A stretch of 64,000 bases of DNA from contig NZ_CP100470.1 in assembly GCF_030323145.1 (NCBI RefSeq), forward strand, positions 4,753,001 through 4,817,000. Reading direction: 5' to 3'. Below, piece after piece: positions 55,182 through 61,647 of the stretch. The notes below the pieces were generated by a model. The model did no database searches. It worked only from the letters and a program-made list of their open reading frames with translations, and was not told the DNA's origin. This stretch comes from Mesorhizobium sp. C432A. GTDB lineage: Bacteria > Pseudomonadota > Alphaproteobacteria > Rhizobiales > Rhizobiaceae. Position numbers and translations under genes: made by a program. Within the stretch, counting starts at the first letter, position 1; every line of letters begins with the position of its first letter.

Positions 55182-56105
55182 ATGATAATGCAGAACTATG
55201 TCGGCTGCGACATCTCAAAGCAGTGGTTGGACTTTTTTGATGAGGCAAGCGGTCAATACCATCGCATCGACAATCAGGCCGATGCGATCGCTGCCTATGT
55301 GGCAGGCCTGCATCCCAGTCGAGACTTCGTCGTCATGGAGGCGACAGGGGTTCATGACCGCCTGCTGCGTCATGCGCTGGCCAAGGCCGGCGTGCCGTTC
55401 TCGCGGCACAATCCGGCGCACACCCACCACTATGCGAAGTCGACGAGACGGCGCGCCAAGACCGACCGTCTCGATGCCAGGATGCTGAGCGACTATGGCC
55501 GCCGCTATCACCCGGAAGCCGAGCCGGCACCGCGCGAAGAAGGCGAACACCTTCAATCGCTTGCCCGCCTTCGCGACCAATGGTCGAGATCAGGGCAACG
55601 TTGAAGAAACAGCGCAGCGAAGCCTTCGGCGCGATTGTTCATCGCCGAAATCGAAGAGCTGATCGCTACCTTCAATGTCCGCATCAAGGGTATCGAGGGG
55701 CAGATCGCCCAAGCCATTACCCAAGCCGAGGACATGGCCCGCGACAACGCGCTGATGATCTCCGTACCCGGCGTCTCCAAGATCACTTCGTTCTCGCTGG
55801 CGCACCTGCCCGAGCTCGGCCAACGCTCACCCAAGTCGATCGCGGCACTCGCCGGCCTTGCTCCCTTCGACAACAAGAGCGGCAAGCTCAATCGCAGGAG
55901 CCAGATCCAGGGTGGTCGATCACGCGTACGTCGCGCACTCTACATGGCAGCGCTCGGCGCCATCCGGGCTTGTGAGCGCTTCAGAACTTTCTACACCGCC
56001 ATCGCAGCCCGCTCAGGTTCCAAGAAACTCGCCATCATCGCCGTCGCAAGAAAGCTTCTCGTCGTCCTCAACGCCATCATTCGCGATAAAAAAGCATTCG
56101 CATGA
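55182..56105 (+). pseudogene. IS110-family transposase gene with two compensating frameshifts
   Basis: The N-terminal RuvC-like part has the DEDD residues in YVGCDISKQWLDFF, FVVMEATGVHDRLL and KTDRLDARMLSDYG. The frame breaks near 55578: it stops at 55602-55604 while the protein continues in another frame as VEIRATLKKQRSEAFG. It returns to the first frame near 55630 (FIAEIEELIATFNVRI) and runs to 56105 with the Transposase_20 domain (SVPGVSKITSFSLAHLPELG, PFDNKSGKLNRRSQI with the catalytic Ser). Read through, it gives about 307 residues. The element is therefore probably immobile on its own unless the breaks are sequence errors. Confidence 0.8.
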
Positions 56106-56234
56106 ACACAGTTGCCATTCCGTGATCTTGATCGAAGGATGCAGCGGCACAGAATTCTGCAGCGTTTTCAACGCGTTAACGTCACGGCATGGATCCTAGG
56201 GTCTGCGCTGCGTCGCTTCGCTCCTTGCTTCGCC

Positions 56235-56957
56235 CTAGGATGACGATGCCACTGGTGGCTCTCTGCCCTTAAAATCCTTCGCCAGCAAATACAGTTCCAC
56301 CGACTCATCCCGCGACGCCGGCGGCTTCACGTGGTGCACCGAGCGGAAGTTCTTCTTGAGCATCGACAGCAGCTCGTTTTCGGCGCCGCCTTGAAACGTC
56401 TTGGCCAAAAAGTGCCCGCCCGGCTTCAGCACCGACAGCGCGAAATCGGCGGCCACCTCGCACAGATGCATGGTGCGGATGTGGTCGGTTCGCTTGTGGC
56501 CGGTGGTCGGCGCGGCCATGTCGGACAACACGATATCGGGGTCGCCGCCCAGCGCCTCGGCGAGCTTTTGCGGCGCTTCCGGGTCGAGGAAATCCATCAG
56601 CAGCACCGGCGCACCCGGCACCGCATCCATTTCGAGATAGTCGATGCCGATGACATGTGGATTATCAGCCGTCGATTTCGTCCTCGCGGCCGCCACCTGG
56701 CACCAGCCGCCGGGGGCCGCACCGAGATCGATGACCTTCATGCCGGGTTTCAGCAGATGATGCTTGTCATCGATCTCGATCAGCTTGTAGGCCGCGCGCG
56801 AGCGATAGCCGTCGGCCTTGGAGCGCTGGACATAGGGATCATTGATGTGGCGCTGCAGCCAGCGGCGCGACGATTCCTTCAGGCCGCTCTTCTTCTTGAT
56901 CCGCGTCTTGAGGACACGAATGCTGGCGGAGCCCGGCTTTTCCGGCTTCTTGGTCAC
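56235..56957 (-). CDS. rlmE: 23S rRNA (uridine-2'-O-)-methyltransferase RlmE
   Basis: RlmE methylates U2552 of 23S rRNA using SAM. The 240-residue protein has the family pattern [20 protein letters not shown], the SAM motif [38 protein letters not shown] and FLAKTFQGG, with the K-D-K-E catalytic set. A ~35-residue basic N-terminal extension is common in Alphaproteobacteria. It starts with GTG overlapping the ppx stop (GTGA). The final Ser codons and stop (TAG in CCTAGG) lie inside a class B palindromic repeat. Confidence 0.95.
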   Translation of the reverse strand: MTKKPEKPGSASIRVLKTRIKKKSGLKESSRRWLQRHINDPYVQRSKADGYRSRAAYKLIEIDDKHHLLKPGMKVIDLGAAPGGWCQVAAARTKSTADNPHVIGIDYLEMDAVPGAPVLLMDFLDPEAPQKLAEALGGDPDIVLSDMAAPTTGHKRTDHIRTMHLCEVAADFALSVLKPGGHFLAKTFQGGAENELLSMLKKNFRSVHHVKPPASRDESVELYLLAKDFKGREPPVASSS

Positions 56958-58297
56958 TGTCGGCCTCGCCCACTGTTGCGCCAGACGCCGTCATCGGCCA
57001 TCAGCTCGCTCAAAATGCCTTCGCGTAAGCCCCGGTCGGCGACGCGCAGCCGCTCCGACGGCCACACCGCACGGATGGCTTCCAGGATAGCACAGCCGGC
57101 CAGCACCAGGTCGGCACGGTCGGCGCCGATGCACGGGTTGGCGCAGCGCTGCTGGAAATCCCAGCCAACCAGTTTTTCGACCATGCGGTCGACGCTGTCG
57201 CGGTCCATCCACAGCCCATCGACGCGGCGGCGGTCGTAGCGTTCGAGATCGAGATGGACGCCGGCCAGCGTCGTCACCGTGCCGGATGTGCCCAGCAGAT
57301 GGAATTTCGGACTGGCCAGCACATGGCTCAGCCGGTCGCGGCCGTCGAAGGACTTTAGCCGCACCGCGACATCATCGACCATGGCGGCAAAGATCTCGCG
57401 CGTCACCGTGCGGCCGCCAAAGCGCTCGGCCAGCGAGACAACGCCGACCGGCAGCGACGTCCACGACACGATATGGTTGGCCAGCCGCGGCGAGCGCTGG
57501 CCGATGAGGTCGATCAGCGCGATTTCGGACGAGCCACCGCCAATGTCGAACAGCACCACGCCTTGCGTGTCGCGCTCGACCAGCGAGCCGCAGCCGGATA
57601 CAGCAAGCCGCGCCTCGGTCTGGCGATCGATGATTTCCAACTTCAACCCCGCCTCTCGTTCGACGCGCTGCAGGAATTCGACGCCATTATCGGCGGTGCG
57701 GCAAGCCTCGGTGGCGATCAGCCGGGCTTTCCTGATCTTGCGGTTGCGCAATTTGTCGCCGCAGATTTTCAGCGCCTCGACGGCGCGGTCCATCGCCGCC
57801 TGGCTAAGGTGCCCATTGGCGGTCAGCCCCTCGCCCAGCCTGACGATGCGCGAGAAGGCGTCGATGACGCGGAACTGGCCATGGCGTTGCGGCACCGCGA
57901 CCAGCAGCCGGCAATTGTTGGTGCCGAGATCGAGCGCGGCAAACACCGGCAGTTCCTGCATCGGCGGCCGATGCATGGGCTGTTCCGGTCGGGGTTGTGG
58001 GGCCGAGGGCAAAGGCACGGGCGCTGGAGCGGCCGGGCCGACGGAGGCCGGCGCACCGACCGCCGCGGCCGTTGCGAGAGGGCTGTCGTCGCGCGCAAAA
58101 ACCTTGCGCCCACGCCGGCGCTTGCGCCGCTTTCTCGCCTTGCCGCGCTGATGCTGGGCGTCGCCGGCCTGTCCGTTGCCGGACTGGGGCCCCGCCTGGC
58201 GGGGCCGCCCGGCGGATGGGCTTGGCCCGCCTGATGGCGGCGAAGCCCTGGACACGCCCACTTCCGGCGCGCCAGCGCCGGTGTCGTGGTCTTCCAC
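56954..58297 (-). CDS. ppx: Exopolyphosphatase / pppGpp phosphatase (Ppx/GppA)
   Basis: The 447-residue protein has the Ppx/GppA ATPase-like fold: [74 protein letters not shown] and [19 protein letters not shown] disordered N-terminal extension of about 115 residues precedes it, with a strongly basic cluster ([13 protein letters not shown]) and Pro/Ala-rich linker. It lacks the C-terminal helical domain of longer PPX enzymes. It starts with GTG at 58297 and is coupled to rlmE, an order common in Rhizobiales. Confidence 0.92.
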   Translation of the reverse strand: MEDHDTGAGAPEVGVSRASPPSGGPSPSAGRPRQAGPQSGNGQAGDAQHQRGKARKRRKRRRGRKVFARDDSPLATAAAVGAPASVGPAAPAPVPLPSAPQPRPEQPMHRPPMQELPVFAALDLGTNNCRLLVAVPQRHGQFRVIDAFSRIVRLGEGLTANGHLSQAAMDRAVEALKICGDKLRNRKIRKARLIATEACRTADNGVEFLQRVEREAGLKLEIIDRQTEARLAVSGCGSLVERDTQGVVLFDIGGGSSEIALIDLIGQRSPRLANHIVSWTSLPVGVVSLAERFGGRTVTREIFAAMVDDVAVRLKSFDGRDRLSHVLASPKFHLLGTSGTVTTLAGVHLDLERYDRRRVDGLWMDRDSVDRMVEKLVGWDFQQRCANPCIGADRADLVLAGCAILEAIRAVWPSERLRVADRGLREGILSELMADDGVWRNSGRGRQ

Positions 58298-58646
58298 TTC
58301 AGTTCCTTCCGGCGCCGCGCGAACCGGAAAACCGGACGCAGCAGGCGCTTCAATCTTTTAAGTTGCCGCCAGAGTAGCAGCGCCGGACCGGATCACCAAG
58401 AGCAAGGACTCAAATTTTGCCGGCTGCGTCCTGCCAGATCCCCGCTGCTTTGCAGCGTCCCGGCGTTCGCTAGCCTTTCATCTTGCCACTGGCACGACGA
58501 ATTCGCCGTTGGCGAACCGGCTGCTCACCCTTGCCGGTTGAATAGCCGGCTTCAATGAGGCATTTCTGAAATGAGGGGGAATTGGTGAATCGCGGACGTT
58601 TTAACGCCCGCCTGGGCAATGGGCAGCAACACATGACGACAACTCC
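58298..58646. other. Divergent promoter region between ppx and the YbhN-like gene
   Basis: These 349 bp separate divergent genes and should hold both promoters. I see no hairpin, repeat or short gene worth calling. A long minus-strand frame covering it is a shadow. Confidence 0.5.
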
Positions 58647-59594
58647 ATGAATTGGGGGGCCACGAATTGGAAGCGCTATCTGTGGCCGGTCATCGGTGTC
58701 GCGGCGGTCATCGGGTCGCTGTTGTTGCTGTGGCATGAACTGCGCGGCATCTCGATCGACGATGTCTGGGACGGCATATCCGCCATCCCGACGCGCGGCT
58801 GGATGCTTGCGGCACTGAGCTCGGTGGTCGCCTATGCCTCGCTCGCCGGCTATGACCACATCGCGCTCTTGCATATCGGCAGACGAGTGTCGTGGCTGTT
58901 CGTCACCTTCTGCTCCTTCACCACCTACGCGCTGTCGCACAATATCGGCGGCTCGGTGTTTTCGGGCGCCGTGATCCGCTACCGCGCCTACGGCACCAGG
59001 GGGCTGACCGGCCAGGATGTCGGCATTCTGGTGGCGATCTGCTGGATCACCTTCGTGCTCTCCAGCATTCTGGTCGGCGGCCTGGTGCTGGTTTTCGAGC
59101 CTGCAATCATCGACCGCTTTTCCGGCGCCCCGCACCACGGCCTGGCGATCGCCGCCGGCATCGCTTTGCTGATCCTGGTCGGCGCCTACATCTTCGGCAG
59201 TTGGCTGCATCTGAAGCCGCTGAAAATCGCCGGCTTCCAGCTGCACTATCCGGCGCTGCCGATCGTGGCGCGGCAATTGCTGATCGGCCCGATCGAGCTT
59301 CTGGCAGCAGCGGCGATCATCTTCTTTGCCCTGCCCGTTGCCGGCAATCCCGGCTATTTCGCTATCCTCGGCGTGTTCCTGGTGTCGTTCTCGGTAGCGC
59401 AGATCTCGCACGCGCCGGGCGGGCTCGGCGTGTTCGAGGTCGTGTTCCTCGCCGGCCTGTCTGATATGGACCCGGTCGGCGTGCTGGCGGCACTTCTGGT
59501 GTTCCGGCTGTTCTACCTGATCATCCCGTTGCTGATCGCGCTCGGCGTGGTGCTGTTCTTCGAACATTCGCAATACAGCCGGACGGAGAGCTGA
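58647..59594 (+). CDS. YbhN-like lysylphosphatidylglycerol synthase-type membrane protein
   Basis: The 315-residue protein has eight or so membrane helices and matches the UPF0104/LPG_synthase_TM family: SLAGYDHIALLHIGRRVSW, then CSFTTYALSHNIGGSVFSGA with RYRAYGTRGLT, and SFSVAQISHAPGGLGVFEVV. The family forms the flippase/transmembrane part of MprF or stands alone; this protein has no catalytic GNAT-like domain. A role in lipid transport is plausible but not shown. It starts at ATG 58647. Confidence 0.87.
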   Translation: MNWGATNWKRYLWPVIGVAAVIGSLLLLWHELRGISIDDVWDGISAIPTRGWMLAALSSVVAYASLAGYDHIALLHIGRRVSWLFVTFCSFTTYALSHNIGGSVFSGAVIRYRAYGTRGLTGQDVGILVAICWITFVLSSILVGGLVLVFEPAIIDRFSGAPHHGLAIAAGIALLILVGAYIFGSWLHLKPLKIAGFQLHYPALPIVARQLLIGPIELLAAAAIIFFALPVAGNPGYFAILGVFLVSFSVAQISHAPGGLGVFEVVFLAGLSDMDPVGVLAALLVFRLFYLIIPLLIALGVVLFFEHSQYSRTES

Positions 59595-59668
59595 GGATCA
59601 TTGGGTGCGGCGCGCCACCCGGGCGTAATTGCCCCTATGAAACGCTGTGATTGAAACGCAGCTTAGGC

Positions 59669-59696
59669 TTGACTATTTTCCGGCGCCGGCTACAAG
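59669..59696 (+). promoter_or_regulatory. Probable promoter of tRNA-Gln
   Basis: TTGACT (59669-59674) and TACAAG (59691-59696) are separated by 16 bp. The -10 box ends 45 bp upstream of the tRNA, a usual distance. Confidence 0.55.
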
Positions 59697-59741
59697 GCAC
59701 GCGCGGCTGCTTCGGCGGCCCACCAGCGCGACAGCGCCTGC

Positions 59742-59815
59742 TGGGGAATAGGTTAACGGTAGACCCACGGACTCTGACTCCGTTAGTCCTGGTTCGAATC
59801 CAGGTTCCCCAGCCA
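59742..59815 (+). tRNA. tRNA-Gln (anticodon CUG)
   Basis: The acceptor stem pairs TGGGGAA with TTCCCCA and is followed by G and an encoded CCA. The D-loop (AGGTTAACGGTAGA), the anticodon stem ACGGA/TCCGT with loop CTCTGAC (anticodon CTG), and the T arm CCTGGTTCGAATCCAGG are all complete. The tRNA reads CAG codons. A putative gene begins 9 bp downstream of the CCA. Confidence 0.96.
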
Positions 59816-59824
59816 AGGCACGTC

Positions 59825-60451
59825 ATGCCCACTGACAGCCAGTACATCCTCGAACGCATCCGCCAGGGATGCGTGGAGTTGTCCGATGACGAGTTCGCCA
59901 TCGACAGGCTGGCAAAATATGTCGGCAACGGGAGAATCCGCTGGCATGTCGAGTTCCGTGGGCATCGCATCGAGCTGACAACCGGCCAGATCAAGAAGCA
60001 GCCTACCTTTCGCAGGAAAATCCTCGAACAGGCCGGCGTTCTGCCGCCGCAGCGTGCCGGGGCCGATTACCGGCGATGGGCACTCGATCTCAGGCGGAAT
60101 GCCATCGAGCTTCCCTGGCGCGACAGGCCGGTCGATGCCGGTTTTGCCATCGACAGGCTGACCAGCCACGGCGATGGGCGCTGGACGGTGCAATATCAGG
60201 GCAAGGCGATAAAATTCACGACGACGAAACTGCGCCGGCAACTCAGTTTCCGCAAACGCATGCTGGCCAAGGCTAAGGTGCTGCCGCCGGAATTGGCCCC
60301 GCCTGCCTATCGCAAGTGGATGGACTCGCTCATGCAAAACGCCACAGAGGCGGTACCGCAGGCCGGCGAAGCTTCGGCGACGGAGAAGAGTTGGCTTGAC
60401 GACCTGCCGGAGCTGGCCGGCTGGGAAGATGAAGCGCCGCCCGAGAATTGA
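59825..60451 (+). CDS. Hypothetical protein with a duplicated ~75-residue domain, next to tRNA-Gln
   Basis: The 208-residue protein contains two copies of one unit. Copy 1 begins FAIDRLAKYVGNGRIRWHVE and copy 2 FAIDRLTSHGDGRWTVQYQG. Both continue with a K/R-rich strand (IELTTGQIKKQPTFRRKILE and IKFTTTKLRRQLSFRKRMLA) and the motif VLPP.......YR.W...L..NA. An acidic tail ends the chain. The basic, aromatic pattern suggests nucleic-acid binding. I know no family with this unit. Its start 9 bp after the tRNA CCA points to co-transcription or insertion at the tRNA. Confidence 0.7.
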   Translation: MPTDSQYILERIRQGCVELSDDEFAIDRLAKYVGNGRIRWHVEFRGHRIELTTGQIKKQPTFRRKILEQAGVLPPQRAGADYRRWALDLRRNAIELPWRDRPVDAGFAIDRLTSHGDGRWTVQYQGKAIKFTTTKLRRQLSFRKRMLAKAKVLPPELAPPAYRKWMDSLMQNATEAVPQAGEASATEKSWLDDLPELAGWEDEAPPEN

Positions 60452-60855
60452 TTGGGTTCCAATGATCATGAAATCGGGCGATGCTTCTCCGGAACTGCGC
60501 GATTGGGCAGCGGACGTTCTGGGGATACATACCGATATCCAAATGCCGGCCAAAACCGCCCAGCGGTAACCCTCCCGCCAGGCCTGATATTTCCCCGGCA
60601 GGAACTTGGTCGCCGCCGAAGTCAGCGGCCGGCGCCGCTCATCAAGAGATTGCCTGAGGAGGCGCCGGCCAGGCGGGCATTGGGGTACCCGCCGACGCTA
60701 CATTAGCATTAACGCATAGATTTGGTATGGCGCGAACGCGGAAGGGCGGCTGCCTTCACAGCAGCATTCCGCAATTTTTCCCAAGACCCCCAACCCGCAA
60801 CGCTGCGATGGTTGGAACGCCCAGCGTTTCGGCGTGGCTTGCCCTGGAGACAATC
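60452..60855. other. Intergenic region with a possible 35-residue frame
   Basis: These 404 bp hold a frame from 60462 to 60569 (MIMKSGDASPELRDWAADVL, continuing to TAQR) without a clear ribosome site, too weak to call a gene. The promoter of the next gene should be in the second half. Nothing else is recognised. Confidence 0.4.
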
Positions 60856-61359
60856 ATGACGACGTTTCTCGCCGCTCTCGCATCCGAAGGTCCCCCAGCC
60901 GACCGGGCGAAAGACATGGACCTGTATGGATGGTTGATTGGCAGTTGGGACATGGAGACGCTCCACCACCGCAACGACGGCACAATTCAGAAATGGGATG
61001 GCGAGTGTCACTTTGGTTGGGTGCTCGAAGGCCGCGCCATTCAGGACATCTGGATCAGGCCCAGGCGCCCTGCCCCGTCCACCATGTATGGCACGACCTT
61101 GCGCGTCTTCGATCCCGGGATCGGTGGCTGGCATATCATCTGGAGCGATCCGCCCAACCAGGATTACTCGCGCCAGATCGGGCGGGCCGAAGGCAAGGAC
61201 ATCGTCCAGATGGGCGCCGACTCGCGCGGCCTGCAGGCGCGGTGGCGGTTCACCGAGATCACCGCCGCCAGCTTTCACTGGATCGGCGAGGAGAGACGAG
61301 CGGAGAGCGACCCCTGGCGCGTGACATATGAGCATTTCGCGCGCCGAACGGGATCCTGA
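60856..61359 (+). CDS. Hypothetical protein, DUF1579-like
   Basis: The 167-residue cytoplasmic protein has a lipocalin-like beta pattern: LYGWLIGSWDMETLHHRNDG, ECHFGWVLEGRAIQDIWI, TLRVFDPGIGGWHIIWSDPP, then ASFHWIGEERRAESDPWRV. The GSW and GR-IQD-W motifs resemble DUF1579-type proteins. Ligand is unknown. I chose ATG 60856, preceded by CTGGAGA, over a longer ORF whose first 43 residues look non-coding. Confidence 0.75.
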   Translation: MTTFLAALASEGPPADRAKDMDLYGWLIGSWDMETLHHRNDGTIQKWDGECHFGWVLEGRAIQDIWIRPRRPAPSTMYGTTLRVFDPGIGGWHIIWSDPPNQDYSRQIGRAEGKDIVQMGADSRGLQARWRFTEITAASFHWIGEERRAESDPWRVTYEHFARRTGS

Positions 61360-61647
61360 AGCACGCCTGTGCATTCAGCCCCTCGTGCCTACGGGCGAGG
61401 TACGACCATAGATTAGCGATAGCTCAATTAACACCAAACCAGGATCTCAAATCGCCGGTACAAGCGCGCCCAAGAACCTTCATATGTACTGAGCGCGAAC
61501 TGACGCTAGACAAGTGAAAATTCCAATAGCATTGTTGGCACTGGGACGGGGCTCGACCGGCAAGCGCAGAGGATGCTTGTCGGTGGTTGGCAACTGCTAA
61601 ACCGTACAGCCGTAATTGCCACGGCTGCGAGACCAAGGAGCCCAAGG

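Larger units (their letters stand above)
55006..56116 (+). mobile_element. IS110-family insertion element with core dinucleotide CC
   Basis: The element is about 1.11 kb with a 176-bp non-coding left end, a broken transposase gene and a ~10-bp right end. There are no terminal inverted repeats, as expected. CC is found at both junctions (55004-55005 and 56115-56116), fitting the short shared core of IS110 recombination. Deleting one copy restores a palindromic repeat arm: ...GACCCGAGGATCC-ATTCCGTGAT. Guide matches of the encoded RNA support the same boundaries. Which of the two CC copies belongs to the element cannot be decided from sequence. Confidence 0.85.
54959..56242. repeat. Inverted pair of class B palindromic repeats, left arm split by IS110
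   Basis: The left arm (from 54959, CATCCTAGGGCGAAGCGAC... to GAGGATCC at 55005) and the right arm (56242 back to about 56177, CATCCTAGGGCGAAGC... to GGATCCATGCCGTGAC) are inverted copies. The left arm resumes after the element at 56115 as CCATTCCGTGAT. So an inverted pair of ~60-bp repeats existed before insertion. The right arm also supplies the last codons and the stop of rlmE. Confidence 0.85.
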
